Origin: Amborella trichopoda | Lineage: Eukaryota; Streptophyta; Magnoliopsida; Amborellales; Amborellaceae | Direction of reading: 5' to 3' | Assembly (NCBI RefSeq): GCF_000471905.2 | Contig: NW_006499677.1 | Location: 430,010-494,009 of the forward strand | Length of the DNA stretch: 64,000 nucleotides | In this document: positions 30,993 to 43,950 of the stretch, one piece after another | Layout of the letters: each line of letters opens with the position of its first letter | Position numbering within the stretch: position 1 is the stretch's first letter | Made by a program: the position numbers and the translations under genes | The notes under the pieces: generated by a model | Told to the model about the DNA's origin: nothing | Seen by the model: only the letters and a program-made list of their open reading frames with translations | Databases searched by the model: none

Positions 30993-32335
30993 TGTAGACA
31001 CCTCATTTTAAATCTAACAAATTCTGTGGTTTTCTGAACCCTTAGGACCACACTTAAACCCAAATCCATAGTTCACACAACTTACCCTGTGAGCCAGAAT
31101 CAGTTTGCTTGCTCGGAACCCTGCAGAAACCCTGTTTTGACCTAGATTTTTGTAAATACCCTATTTTACTAAAATAATCATTAAAAATAGTAAAAAAATC
31201 CGTTTTAACTCAAATTTTCTCTGAGAGCTTCACAAGAGGCTGAAGAAGACACAAAATTAAAAACCATCAATTTGGAAAGGTTTTGGTTTGGGCAAAATTG
31301 GGCGTGCCCCCCAGGCGACACAGGGCGTGTCGCCCAGGCGACATAGGGGTCATCTTGTAAATGCCCTATTTTACCAAAACAATCATTAAAAATAGTAAAA
31401 AAATTAATTTTGACCCAAATTTTTCTTGGTAGCTTGAAAAGAGGCAAAGGAACAGACCTGAAAGGATTATTTTCAATTTGGAGCAATTTTTATTTGTGCG
31501 ACATGGGGCATGCTACCCAGGAAACACGACTCGTGCCGCCCAGCTGCATTTTGGCCCAAACAATTTTTACGTATTTTTCATGTTTTTAGGTTATCTTGTG
31601 GGTGGTTTGGTCACGTGCTGCTATTCGCGTCGGTCAAATCCGAATTTAAAAAAAATTAAAGATTGGTTTGACCAAGGGATTTGTTGGTTACGGGATAACT
31701 CTGCCCCAACAAATCCGTCGTTCAAATGAACTCACTTTGGGTGACCATAAAAGGATGAAAAATGAGAGGGTTGAGAGGGACGAGACTTTTAAAAACTTTA
31801 AACTGGAAGAGAAACCCTAGCAGAGTAGAGAGACCTTCCCTGAGAAAACCCTAACCCTCATCTTACGCCTGAGTAAACCTAGACCTAGGGCACCACAACC
31901 CTAGATCTAAACCATTTCTAGGGCACAACCACCCTATTACTACCAGAGACTTGCTGATTGACATCTGGACCACGTGGGCAAAAGGAATCGGTTATGATAC
32001 GGGTGAGCCCTCAAAGGCTCGGGAAGCCTGGGCCATCCGGCAAGATTCGGTATTTTCTTCTCCTTCATTTCTTCTTTCTTTTATTGTGTTTATTTTATTT
32101 TGATCTGGATTTGATTCATTCTGATTGAAAATTTTGTTTTAAAATGCTTCGGATCACGCTGGTCTGCACTAATCTGAGAGCAGATCTGCTCGTTTCTAGA
32201 CAGATCTGATCTCATATCTGAATTCGATTGTTCCCACTTTCTCTACTATTGGTTTTTTATTTATTTTTTATTAGTTAAAAGTGTCAGATCTGAGAGATGT
32301 ACATCGTTAGATCGTTCGATTTTACGCTATAAACA
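30993..32335 (+). repeat. 5' LTR of the Tat element
   Basis: It starts TGTAGACACCTCATTTTAAA and ends GCTATAAACA. It is collinear with 43966-45330 throughout, including the blocks GGGCGTGTCGCCCAGGCGAC, GGTTGAGAGGGACGAGACTT and AGACCTTCCCTGAGAAAACC. Confidence 0.92.
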
Positions 32336-32338
32336 GTT

Positions 32339-32356
32339 TGGCACCCACCTTGGGGC
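32339..32356 (+). other. Primer binding site of the Tat element
   Basis: TGGCACCCACCTTGGGGC lies three bases after the LTR. It resembles the TTTGGCGCCCACCGTGGGGC phrase commonly found just after plant gypsy LTRs. The tRNA was not determined. Confidence 0.75.
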
Positions 32357-33974
32357 AAATCAAGCGTGACCCGAGCATCAAAATTTCAAAAATCTCAAAA
32401 TATTTTGAAACTTTCCAGGAATGTTCTAGGTAGCAATTTTTTACTATTCCCAAAGTTTCAGATCAAAATAAAATATTTAAAACTACAAAAACAATAGTTT
32501 TATGTTAGATCTGCTATCGCTTTATTTTAATTTATTTTCATCAAAAAGAATTTTATTTGTTGTTTCTCAAAGTTTACAGTAAGCTTATTTTATCAATATA
32601 TACAAGAAAAAAATATAAAAAAAATAAATTTTTTGGGCGACACAGGGCCCGCGGCCCAAGCGACATAGGGAGTGCCGCCCAAGTCCAGGGTGACACGCTT
32701 TCTGGTTCCCCACGTTACCCAATTCAAATGTTTTTGAAAATTTCAGGCTGGGTCCTGAGACTTTCTATCACTGCTCAAAAACTTTTGGAGAAAAATAAAA
32801 CTTTTAAAAATTCCAAAAACATATTTTTCTTGATACAGGTTTGTTCTATATGTTGTTCTTCTGTTTCACTTTGTTTTAATTTTATTTCATCACAAATTCT
32901 GATTTTTCTGCTTCTGCAAGTTTCAGCAGCCTTATTTCATTAAGATCAACAAGATAAAAAAAAAAAAAAAAACTTTTTTTTGGGCGACACGACCCGTGCC
33001 ACCCAATCTACAGGTGCGACCGACCCATGCTGCCTAGGCGACACGGTCCGTGCTGCCCTATCACAGAGGTCTCAGAAAAATTCTGCCCACAAGCTTGTTC
33101 CAAAGCCTTTTTTGTGATTGTTCACCAATTTTTGGCTTAAAATAAAATTTTTAAAACTATAAAACAATATTTTTCTTCAGATAAGTCTGTCCTGCTCCTG
33201 ACTTTTCTTTTTTTATTTTAGTTTATTAATTTTGGCTGAAACCATTTTTCCCTGCTTTCACCATGCTTAGTCTAATTGGATTTCATCAAAGTTAAAAAAG
33301 TATAAAAAAAAAAAAAGAAAGAAAAAAAGATAAACATATATCGAGGGCTACTTGCACCCTCCTGAACTGTGTCCCGTTTGAGTCACTCTCGAGCCGGGCC
33401 ATGCTCGACTTAGCACATATTGTGCCTGGTCTCATTTTTTCTGACTTTACCTTCTTAGGTTCTTACCCCTCCATCTATACTATGCTTCAAGCGAGTTTCG
33501 CCTCAAAGCTGCATCGCTAGGCATAATCAGTGCCAAGCACTCACTTATTGCCTTGCTTATTGTGTGCTTGTGTGCTTAGACTTTATTTTCATTTGCGTGC
33601 TTCATTACACACTCTAGCACACACTGACCGGGAGTCCTGGAAAATCAGAAAACAAATTTTTTGAATACCCCCAAAATCCGCATTAACGGCGTGAGGGGAA
33701 CCTAACATTGAGAGCCGAAGCCGTTGGGATTCGCGTAACTTTAACTGTGAGCACCCCTTCATAATCCTTTGCCTCAAAGTACCTCCACGTATAGTAGGAC
33801 TTGGTGAACATCCTATAACAGGAGGTTAGGGCCTATGTGGGGACCTATATCATCCTAGCCGCATTTCATTAATTAGGTACCCACTCCAAACCTAGCCTAC
33901 CTATAGTCTTATATTCTTCTAGGTCAAACATTTTTGTGTGCTTGTTTACTTACTTTTGGTAGATTAACTTAGAT
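32357..33974 (+). other. Tat element leader, non-coding
   Basis: T-rich sequence with three clusters of the GGGCGACAC / GTGCCGCCC motif (32634-32695, 32981-33010, 33010-33056) that is also present in the LTRs. No coding frame is credible here. Confidence 0.65.
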
Positions 33975-34610
33975 CTCAGTCCGGACCTACTTTGGGTCCG
34001 AGTTGAACCTTTTGGGTCCGAGCCCAAGCTGGTACCCAGTTTAGTCTAGGTCCGAACCAAGTTTCGCCTTGGTCTGAACCCAGGCTCCCCCTTGGTCTGA
34101 GCCGAACGCTCATTCCTAGCTCATATTTGATCCATTCCAGGTCCACACCTGGTCAGATCATTCAAACTCTCTTGGTCCAAGTCCAAGCTTGTACCCCACC
34201 TAGCCTAGGTCCGAACCAGGTTTCACCTTGGTCCGAACCTAGGCCCCCTCTTGGTTTGAGCCGAAGGGTTGTTCCTAACACTTTTGATCTAGTCCAGGTC
34301 CATACTTGGTCTGATCATTAAAACTCTTTGGGTCCAAGTTCAGGCTTATACCCAGCCTAGCCTAAGTCCGAACCAAGTCCACACCTAGGTCCAAACCTAG
34401 GCCTCATTTTGGGTCGGAGCCAGAGCTCGCGCCTAAACCAACTTGGATCCAGTCCGGGTCTACACACGTTCTGAGTTTCACAACCCTCTAAGTCCAAGCT
34501 CAAGCTTGCACCCAGCTCAGTCCAGGTCTGAACCAGTCTCACACTCAGGTCTGAACCTAGACCCACCCTTGGTCCAAGCCGAGACTCGCACCCATCTAGT
34601 CTAGATCTTT
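33975..34610. repeat. ~159-bp tandem repeats in Tat leader
   Basis: A unit built of GGTCCGAACC, TTGGTCYGAGCCGAA and GGTCCAAGYYCARGCTT phrases starts near 34013, 34173, 34330 and 34490. About four diverged copies, each rich in internal TTGGTCC words. Confidence 0.8.
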
Positions 34611-34744
34611 GTCTATGTTCTAGTACAGGTCCAAGTTTAGGGTTACCTCTAGGGTTGGATTAGGCTTACCCTAGTTCAGAATCTAAACCAAAACACGTTG
34701 AGTCTAGATTCCAAGCTAATTTTAGCCTAGTTGTCACTCAAGGT

Positions 34745-35470
34745 TTGTCCCTAAAGTCAGGTTACGTCTACCCTAAAGTCAGGTTACGTCTACCCACGTC
34801 TGATTCTAGAACCTTGCTAAGGGTGATCACCATGTCAGTCACCCAAGGCGATTATGATGACCGCTCCACGGTTGACTCTAAACCGAACCTTCCTAAACCT
34901 TGGGACCAGTATGTCGCAATCCCTTGGGATTACGGTCAGAACTCGGGCCAATCCATTATCCATCGTCCAGGTCTTCAATTAGAAGTCGAGTCCCAGGGAT
35001 CCACTCCTAAGCCTGAGCTCTGTATGGTCCGAAAAGTTGGCTCTGCCTGAAATACATTGAATAGTCAGGGGGTCTGATTGGGCATTGTCCTACAGGGAGC
35101 CTTACGTAGCCACAGTAGGAGCCGTCTGACCTTAGGCAACCAAAGCAAGAGCAGTGCGAGGTAAGAAGTTCATGCGGCATCTAACGCTAATTTCCACAAC
35201 TCGAACCAAGATAACCCCGAGATGCAACGGTCTCAGAACCAAGACCCACCTAGGTCTAAGAGATCCAATCCAACCTCGAGCCACCGTCGTACAGCCCACG
35301 ATGTCTTGAACACTGTACGCAGCCGAGGCGTCAATCTAAACCAACCCTTAGGCGAGATAGGCATCCAGGCTGCCCTCAAAAGTCTAGTTGACTTAGGTTA
35401 CAGAGTTCATGCCCCAGTTCATGGGTCGGTCCAAAACCAACCTAATAGCATAGGTCAACCCATAGCATAG
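34745..35470 (+). pseudogene. Tat element pre-gag open frames
   Basis: Two open stretches precede gag: 34745-35050 (MSLKSGYVYPKVRLRLPT, then DDRSTVDSKPNLPKPWDQYV) and 35222-35470 (MQRSQNQDPPRSKRSNPT). They are rich in Pro, Ser and Gln and may be the decayed N-terminal part of the Tat gag or the extra ORF1 found in Ogre-type elements. A 23-bp direct repeat (AAAGTCAGGTTACGTCTACC) is at 34753 and 34776. Confidence 0.45.
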
Positions 35471-35689
35471 CTAAGTCAGCTGATTCTTCAATCGGTCCCT
35501 CCTGTGTATCCGGTCCAACCAACCATGCAGTTTCCGCAACTGGTGGCGATGCCTATGGGTCATTATGCCCCTCAAGGATAAATGTGTCAAACCGCCCCAG
35601 TAACTCATCCATCACAGGCCCAAGCAGGCCAACATCTACCCCAAGTCTTGACTCATCGGTCTATGCTTGGGAACCCACCGACCAGTGAG

Positions 35690-36840
35690 CCTACTCTCAT
35701 GCCGAATACCCAATAAGAAGGTACCTTAAAAGCGATACAAGATATGCTTGTAAGAATGGGTATGCATGAAATCCTACCCCCAAAGGCCTATGTTCATGAG
35801 ACCCTTGGAGGCTTAGAAGACCTTCCCCCTGGGTTTGTCATCCAAGAGTTTAAAACAAATTCAATGGGAATAATGACCAAGATATTCATGTCAACGCGTA
35901 CCTCCTCTCCGTCCGAGCTTTGCGAGACATGCCTAACAAGTTGAAGGCCCTGTTTTCACAAACTTTGACCGATGAGGCTTTAAACTGGCATCAAAGAATA
36001 ATGACCGCTCAACCACACATAACTCCAGACGAAATGTTCAACTAGTTCGTCTCTCATTACCGTGGGTTGACACCAATATCTCTTTCCCTGGGCGAACTCA
36101 GTGCAACCAAACAAAGCCCAGGAGAATCCTTCGAGGATTTTATCGGTCGATTCCGCGAGGCGACGATGCGGGTCATCGAATGTCCACTTACGAACCCAGC
36201 TAAAATCTCCATGGCCTTAGAAAATGCAGCTCCTGAATACAGGACCTTCTTTAGCCAGGGGCTTATCCCCCACTCTTTCGACTCCATAATCGAGCGTGTG
36301 GCCCAAATGAAAGGGCGAGAGGGACACCCCGCAGCACTAGGCCCGATAACAAATCCATCACGACTCCCCAGAATAAAAATAAGAGCAACAACAAGGGGAA
36401 AGCTTTCGGCCAGGTTAACGAAATTGTCATTAATGGATCGGCTCAGGGTTCAACCACTCAGCATAATAATAGGAATCAAAATCGAAGGGGTCAACCTAGA
36501 GCTAATGCTCAAAATAACAATCGAAGGCGAGAGGACAACTTCACTCCTCTCAAAGACCCGTTAGAAAAAGTGCTGGAGTTACTCTTGAAGAAAACGATGG
36601 TTCAACTCCCGCCATCATTTGAACCACCATTTGAGGTTAAGGATAAGAACAGATGGTGCAAGTGGCATAGAAACCATGCCCATGATACCCAATACTATTT
36701 CTACTTGAAGCGGGTGATTCAAGGGTTGATTAATAGGGGCGACATCATTATCAGTCCTAGAAATCAACATATTGAAGAACCTAATCAAAAGATGGGTATC
36801 TTCACAAACCCTCTCCCCAAAAATACGGCCTACAATGATT
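35690..36840 (+). pseudogene. Tat element gag (frame-broken)
   Basis: The gag core reads AYLLSVRALRDMPNKLKALF near 35900, then ALNWHQRIM, SHYRG and SPGESFEDFIGRFREATMRV near 36118-36177. After that come LENAAPEYRTFF and, in another frame, the nucleocapsid-like CKWHRNHAHDTQYYFYLK near 36657-36712. There are at least two frame changes (about 35880 and 36350) and one stop (TAG at 36043). Retrotrans_gag-type proteins form the virus-like particle. This copy cannot encode an intact one. Confidence 0.85.
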
Positions 36841-37780
36841 GAAGAAACGGGAGCTCCGAGTAACTCAAAGGAGCATGATTGAAAACAGAGACGAAGAAGA
36901 TGATCCCCGCCAATTCATATTTGCTTGTGATCATCGATTGTGCCACTTTACGCCTAAAGGTCGGTGACCCCGTTCCTCAAATTTTGCAAACATCTACATC
37001 GATGGAATGTCAACATCGATACGGTTTTGAGTCCCTCGAAGCCTAGCATGTGCTCCTCTCCCAAGGCTTCCAACCAGGCCAAGGCTTGGGGAGTCAAGAG
37101 CAAGGCGTAAAGGAAGCGATTTTTGCATCACCTGGAGCCAAAACTGGAAAGGGGATCAAAGTGGGCTCAGGTATACTCTCACCCTATTTCAAAGCCGGAT
37201 AAAGCCTTCAAGCCCTCCGTGCTTTATATCAGGGGGCATTCAAAGCCTCGATCCTCTCGATGCCCGTCCTCCAAAATGGTCGAAAGTGATTCTTGAATCC
37301 CCAATAGGAGATAGTCACTCTTCCACATCTCAGCACACACAAGGACTAGGAATTGAAGATCTATTTGTTGACCTGGATCTGGAGGAGGTGTGCACAGTTG
37401 GCTCTAACATAGCCAAGGGTGCTCATCCACCAACACCAACCCAGGGACAGAATTGGTCGATCATTCCTTTATCTCAAGAATCACTGGAAGCATACCAACG
37501 ACACCTTCACGTCCAATGCCAAAAAACAGATAGGCGCGGGGTGGCCATCTAACCACCTTGAGCATTCAGTCCTCAACATTTCTCTCACGAGTCCCATAAG
37601 GGACGCCTCTTACGACATTTCAAAAACCATGGAAAATTCAAAACATGATAATGAAAAAGAATTTTCAAAAACGACGTTCTCTCAAGATAGCCCAATAACG
37701 GTGCATAATACCCGAGACGATAAATTAGACCACTAAGATGAAGATCAAGAGAGTCAAAAGTCTGAAGAAATCCCTCAACC
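36841..37780 (+). pseudogene. Tat element gag-pol linker / protease region, decayed
   Basis: RQFIFACDHRLCHFTPKG near 36910 fits the segment before the Tat protease. The later part (37286-37552, starting MILESPIGDSHSSTSQHT) is Ser/Pro-rich linker. No convincing D-S/T-G protease triad was found. Confidence 0.5.
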
Positions 37781-39320
37781 AGAGGAGCTCACTTCCCATG
37801 TTGAGCAGTTCAAGAAGAGGTTTGATGGTGACCCAATGACTATCATCGAAAAGACGATTGACGTAAACCTAGGAATTGAGAAGGACCCAAGGTTAACCAA
37901 GATTGGAACCTCTTTATCTTTTGAGGAGTGGGAAAATGTGATTTCCTTTCTCAAGGAATATCGCAATGTCTTCGCTTGGTCATACGATGATATGTCAGGG
38001 CTTGATCCCACATTGGTGGAACATCACTTAGCATTCAACGAAGGGGCAAGGCCTGTAAGGCAGAAGCTCTGACGTCAAAAGACTCACATTGAGCTCAAAA
38101 TTAAGGAAGAGATTGACAAGCTGCTCAAGGTGAGGTTCATCACCCTTGTCGATTACTTGGAATGGTTGGCCAACATAGTGGTCGTACCCAAGAAAAACAG
38201 GAGGATCCGAGTGTGTGTCTACTATAGAGACCTCAATAAGGCATGTTTCAAAGACAATTTTCCATTACCAAACATAGATACCTTGGTCGACAACACTGCG
38301 GGGCACGAGATGTTGTCTTTCATGGATGGCTTCTAGGTTACAACCAAATCCTCATGCCAGAAGAAGACCAAACTAAGACGTCATTCTTAATGGAATGGGG
38401 AACCTACTGTTACAAAGTTATACCCTTTGGTCTAAAAAATGTAGGAGCAACTTATCAACGGGCAATGACTAGCATCTTCCACCATCTAATGCATACCATT
38501 ATGGAAGATTATGTCGACGATATTTTGGTCAAGTCGAAGATAAGGTCTGATCATCTCACCAACTTGAGAACCATTTTCGAAAGACTTCGAAAACATCAAC
38601 TCGAACTCAATCCAAAAAAATATGTCTTTGGAGTTGAATTCGATAAATTACTAAGCTTTATAGTGAGCCAGAGAGGCATCGAGGTGAACCTGTCCAAAAT
38701 ACGAGGCATCACTGAAATGCCTCCTCCCCGGAACATCAGAGAAATCTGTGGGCTTCAAGGTCGCATACAAGCCATAAGGCGTTTCATTTCACAACTGGCG
38801 GATAATTGCACACCATTCAATAGACTCCTTAAGAAGGACACCCCATTCATATGGGATAATGAATTACAAGAAGCGTTCGATCAAATCAAGGAGTACCTCA
38901 CAAAACCTCCCATCCTTAATCCTCCTAGTCTAGATAAACCCCTATTCTTATACATATCTGTGAAAGACAAGACCATGGGGGCAATGTTAGGACAATATAA
39001 CGACCATGGAAAAGAACAAATGATATACTATATCAGCAAAACCATGGTCAATTATGAGACAAGATATACAGATGTGGAGAAACATTGCTTAACACTTGTG
39101 TTGGTCATGCAGAAACTAAGGCATTATGTCTTATCTCATTCAGTCAAGCTCATTTAAAAAATTGACCCACTCAAGTACCTATTGGAGAGGCCAGTCCTCA
39201 ACGGACGTTTGGCAAAGTGGAGAATGCTATTGAGCGAGTTTGAGATTGAGTATGTCACTCAAATCAAAGGACAAGCCATTGCTGACCACGTAGTGAATAC
39301 GCACTACTAGATTCCCGTTA
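37780..39320 (+). pseudogene. Tat element reverse transcriptase and RNase H
   Basis: The RT starts near 37794 (EQFKKRFDGD, then FAWSYDDMSGLDPTLVEHHL) and continues through VVVPKKNRRIRVCVYYRDLN near 38175. The catalytic YVDD box is intact at 38510-38521. The RNase H/connection region includes TDVEKHCLTLVLVMQKLRHY near 39068 and LAKWRMLLSEFEIEY near 39210. A TGA at 38070, a one-base loss near 38334 (frame change inside MDGFSGYNQ), a TAA at 39155 and a TAG at 39308 break it. Otherwise long stretches remain open, notably 38243-39157. Confidence 0.92.
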
Positions 39321-39344
39321 ACACGGATCTCCCTGATGAGCACC

Positions 39345-39790
39345 TCTTCACAATTGAGGATTCGATTTTGGAGCTATACTTCGACGGTACAAAGAATGAA
39401 TATGGGTCAGATATAAGAGTCATACTATGCTCACCAGAAAATATTTTAATGTCAACTGCCATCAGATTGAATTTCCCATGTACCAATAATGTTACTGAAT
39501 ATGAAGCCTTGATAGCCGGGTTNNNNNNNNNNNNNNNNNNNNNNNNNNNNNNNNNNNNNNNNNNNNNNNNNNNNNNNNNNNNNNNNNNNNNNNNNNNNNN
39601 NNNNNNNNNNNNNNNNNNNNNNNNNNNNNNNNNNNNNNNNNNNNNNNNNNNNNNNNNNNNNNAAGTTCAAGGGATTTGGAAGGTAAAAGAAGAAAAAGCT
39701 CAAACCCTATCAAGAAAAGGTGGAAAAGATGATTCTATATTTTAAGAAAATCACCTTTCAGCATGTAACTAGGGAAAATAATTAGTTCGC
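39345..39790 (+). pseudogene. Tat element second (archaeal-type) RNase H, partly in gap
   Basis: LELYFDGTKNEYGSDIRVIL begins at 39368. NNVTEYEALIAG follows at about 39487-39522 before the unsequenced gap. After the gap come LSRKGGKDDSIF and an ADTLAALASM-like end at 39790. This dual-RNase-H design is a hallmark of the Tat lineage. Confidence 0.82.
39523..39662. other. Assembly gap (140 N)
   Basis: One hundred and forty undetermined bases within the second RNase H. The true length is unknown, so the frame relation across it cannot be judged. Confidence 0.99.
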
Positions 39791-39815
39791 CGACACCCTT
39801 GCAGCCCTTGCTTCG

Positions 39816-41240
39816 ATGGTTGATATTCCTCTAGAAATCACCACATTGCTATTCTACATCAGGAACAAACATGACCCTTCCCCATCAATGATTAAAAAAG
39901 AAATGGAGCAAGAAAAGGATAACAATGGGGAAGTATCCCTCGTGGCTTCAGATGCGCTACTTATAGCAAAACCATGGTTCCATGATGTTCTGTCCCTGCT
40001 AAACGATGGGTTATACCCCGAAGGAGCCACCAAAAAGGATAAAGAAGCCCTTCGAAGGTTTTATATGGGATTCTTAGTGCGAGGTGATCTCCTATTCAAA
40101 AAGTCTTTTGATGACATCATTCTACGGTGTCTCGATTAACCAGAACTTGACCAAGTACTAACAGAGTTCCACAATGAAGGAGGTCATTCTGGGGCAGTTG
40201 CCTTAGCTCAGAAAATCAGGTACCAAGGCTATTACTGGACCACCATGGCTGAAGACCGCTGGAAGTTTGTTAAGAGGTGTCCCAAATGTCAACTTTAGGG
40301 AGACCTCATCCATGCACCATCCGTATCACTCAACTCAACACTGCCCGTATGGCCCTTCGCTATGTGGGATCTTGATATCATCAGAATGATATCACCAAAA
40401 GCCTCAAATGACCACCATTTTATATTAATGGCTACAGAATACTTCACCAAATTGGTAGAGGCCGCATCATTTGTTAAAATTGAAGGCTAACATGTTGCCC
40501 GTTTCAGAAAGAACAATATCGTATTCAGATTCGGTGTTCCTGAGTCAATCATCACTGACAATGTATCCAATCTCAAAAATGAAAACGTCACTAAGGTGTG
40601 GAAAAATTTTGGGATAACTAAAAAATTCTCCACACCTTACTACCCTTAAGGAAACGGACAAGCAGAAGCCACAAATAATGAACTTCTCAGAATCATAGAC
40701 AAAATAATAGAAGGCGGGAAAGATTGGCACGAAAAGCTAAATGACGTAGAAGACTCCTACTGGCATGACCCCATACTAATTGGTGTATGATATGGAAGCA
40801 GTGCTACCTATCGAGGTTGAGATACCATCTCTCCGAGTGCTTATTCACAAAAATGAAGACGAAGAACACAAGATTGAAGCACGAATCACTGCCCTCATTG
40901 CTTTGGATGAAAACGACTTTGGGCAACACAAAATATCGTTCCTTACCATCGTAGAATCGAGAGGGCATACCAAAGGTAAGTTGTTCCTCGACAGTTCAAA
41001 GAAGGGGACATGGTACTCAAGAAAATCTTACACACTCTTACAAATCCACACCCTTTAGGTAAGTTCAAACTAAATTGGGAGGGGCCATTCGTGGTTACCC
41101 GGGTGTATGCAGACAATTCTTATAAGATAAAAAATCAAGAGGGGTACGAACTCAATGACCCCATTAATGCGATGTATCTCAATAAATACTACCCGCAACA
41201 GGTTAAAAAACATGGTGAAAACCTGAAAAGGCATCACAAA
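39816..41240 (+). pseudogene. Tat element integrase
   Basis: The HHCC zinc finger reads EFHNEGGHSGAVALAQKIRY then VKRCPKCQL near 40170-40297. The catalytic core shows DLDII near 40370, ITDN near 40552 and GNGQAEATNN with its Glu near 40652. The C-terminal end has GKFKLNWEGPFVVTRVYADN near 41059. Stops fall at 40137 (TAA), about 40297 (TAG), 40488 (TAA), about 40648 (TAA) and near 40788, with a frame change near 40790. Confidence 0.88.
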
Positions 41241-41399
41241 GACATAATAATAATAATAATAAAAGATCTCCAAGAAGGAGCTTTTGATATAAAGCACTCA
41301 AGTACAAACACGTACTTGCAAGTTCCAATAATACTGTACAAGCAGACCTTGAGGATGAAGACTCCTCCTAAACCCTGCAGGTTCCCAATAGAACCAACT

Positions 41400-42574
41400 C
41401 AGAAAGATGTAGGAGGGTGACATGAATGGAAAATTGAAGTGCTTTCAATGAACCTTGGAAAACGTCAAGACCCTCCAAGATGAAAGCCCGACAAAAATCT
41501 AGAGAACTCTTCATGAATCCGTGAAGCATAGGATGAAAGCTCCGAAGGTAAAAAGACAACTTCAAGACCTTTGAGTTCTCACAATCCCATTAGAAAATCC
41601 TTTCATCATCTTTGGGTAAAACATAATAAAGAAAATAACCACCAAAGGGGCCACAGATGGCAAAACTGTAAGGCCCATCCCTTTCAAAAATTCTGTTTCA
41701 ATTTAACTGTTAAAATCATCCATTTTCAAAAAGCTTTCTTCTTTTATAAGGGACTTCCTTCATCACTATAAGAGGTTAAATTGTTAGTCATCTGGCCTCG
41801 TGCTCGAAGCCAACTTCCTATACCAGTTATGAAGGCTTGAAACTAGCCAGCCACTCCATGGTTGTATGAGTATAACTACCAAGTACCACATATAGGAGAT
41901 GGGTGAACCTCGCCAACGATGAAATTGACTAGTTTGAGAGTGTTTTTTCTCTTGACTAGATCTCTTGAGGCAAAATGAGGCAAGCTCATCCCTGCGTGTG
42001 TGTACAACGACCCAATAGTCAGAAATTAGAGAAAAAACCCTATAACTAAGGGGCTGAGTTTATAAATATTTAGTTTGAAAGTATGTGCAAAGAAAGTGTT
42101 CTACTATGCTTCGATGAATAAAATTGCACACTTACAAGGGCAAGCTTAGCAAAGACCCCCCAACAAGGGCAATAAAATTGTTTTTTTCAAACTCCCCACA
42201 ACAAGGGCAGCAACACTTAAAAAAAAAAAAAAAAAAAAAAAAAAGAAAAAGCAAAAATAAGATAGAAAACATTTTTATGGCCGACACACCTGGTGTCACC
42301 CAGCCAAAACATAATAATATTTTTTTTTTGAAATGGGCGAGCCTGTGAGGGCGACACGCCTCGTGTCGCTCGTGTGACACCACTCACTAAAAACCTTTTT
42401 TTCTTTTCAATTAATCCAATTTCCAACATTATAAAAAAAAAATAATCAAAAATTCCATATGCTCCTTGGTGGCAAGAGCCTAAACTGCCAACCAACTTCA
42501 AAATCTTCTACGCCTCGTTGGCATGAGTCTAAACTGCCAACCAATTTCAATAAAATCTTTTGCTCCGCAGCAAG
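41400..42574 (+). other. Tat element 3' non-coding region, first part
   Basis: No coding frame is supported. It contains poly-A of about 27 at 42217-42243. Two copies of the RGGGCGACACGCCTSGTGTC-type motif near 42280-42385 match motifs in the LTR and leader. Confidence 0.6.
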
Positions 42575-43190
42575 GATTCAGATCGTCAAACTCATGCGAT
42601 GTTAAAAAGCTTAGCTAACACGTCAAACTTGTGTGACGTTAAAAAACCGAGCTAACACGTCAAACTCTTACGACATTAAAAAGCAACTCTTACGACATTA
42701 AAAAGCCGAGCTAACACATCAAACTTGTGCGATGTTAAAAAACCGAGCTAACACGTCAAACTTGTGCGACGTTAAAAAACCGAGCTAACACGTCAAACTC
42801 GTGCGACATTAAAAAACCGAGCTAACACATCAAACTCTTGTGACATTAAAAAGTCGAGCTAACACGGCAAACTTGTGCGACGTTAAAAAACCAAGCTAAC
42901 ATGTCAAACTCGTGCGACGTTAAAAAATCGAGCTACTATGTCAAACTTGTGCGACGTAAAAGAGCCGAGACAGGTAATGTCTAGCCCCGTATGACATAAA
43001 AGGTCGGGTTATCCATTTCAACGTCAAACTCGTGTGACGTAAAAGAGCCAAGACAGGTAACGTCTAGCCCTGTATGAAGTAAAAGGTCAAGTTATCGAGT
43101 TCAACGTCAAACTCGTGCCATGTAAAAGAGCCGAGACAGGTACTGTCTATCCCCGTATGGCGTAAAAGGTTAGGTGTATGGTCCATCGTT
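42575..43190. repeat. 37-bp and ~82-bp tandem repeats in Tat 3' region
   Basis: About ten units of CGAGCTAACACGTCAAACTC plus GTGCGACGTTAAAAAAC occupy 42590-42945. They pass into three longer units (starts about 42941, 43022, 43104) that keep CGTCAAACTCGTG and add GAGCCGAGACAGGTAATGTC. The larger unit appears to have grown from the smaller. Confidence 0.88.
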
Positions 43191-43790
43191 GCATGGCACT
43201 AAACTGCTTAGAGCGCTCTTTAGTTGCAGGAGTTAAAATTGATAACCAACCTTGTTTTTCAAAATATCTTCCTCTTTTCAAAATTTTCATTATATGTCTT
43301 GTGTTTTCAAAAACTTAATTTCTTTGTTAAAATGGTAACCTGTCCCTGCTCCAGGTTCTATTTCAAATCTTCCCCTACTTTCAAATTTCTAAAATATTTT
43401 CTAAAACAAATGAGCTTGGACACCCGTATATGATGATTACCGCGTTTGCCATGATTACCGCGTTGCTACCTCGCCTCTCTATTCGGAATTGATCAGACAA
43501 GTCTCGTCATATAGAAAACTTTCTTATAGACAGCCTTAGGAAACCCTTAAGGAAATCAAAGAAATTGCCAGGGTTAAAATTTTCAAATTGAGAAAACCCT
43601 TAGGTCCAGTGGCATGGCTGTAAAATCCATCTCGAGTTTCAAGCTTGCATAACTCACTGACACCTCGTGCCAAAAACCCTAAGATGAAATTTCCCTATGT
43701 GGGTTAGCATGGGAGTGCAATGGCTTGGAGGGATAATTGGTGTGCCATATGCTCACGTGGGATCGGGATGACATTCATCTTTGTCATTCT
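43191..43790 (+). other. Tat element 3' non-coding region, second part
   Basis: AT-rich sequence, with a short direct repeat of ATGATTACCGCGTT at 43432 and 43450. No coding support. Confidence 0.55.
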
Positions 43791-43946
43791 CCTGTCCCTC
43801 GAAAGGCAGGGAGTGTCTAAGAGACTAATGTTGCTACTCACCTGTTCCTTGAAGGACAGGGCATGTGCATTCGCCTGCCCCTCGAAGGACAGGGAACGCT
43901 AGCTTGTCTACTTCTTTGCTACTCTCCTGTCCCTCGAAGGACAGGG
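43791..43946 (+). repeat. Four near-identical hairpins before the PPT
   Basis: CCTGTCCCTCGAAGGACAGG and close variants lie at 43791-43811, 43841-43861, 43874-43894 and 43926-43946. Each pairs CCTGTCC with GGACAGG around a short TCGA-type loop. The first and second have one or two changes in a stem. Confidence 0.88.
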
Positions 43947-43950
43947 AGTG

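Noticed and set aside
42575..43190. CRISPR-like array (regular 37-bp repeats)
   Set aside because: The repeats are directly abutting tandem copies without unique spacers, in a plant retrotransposon.
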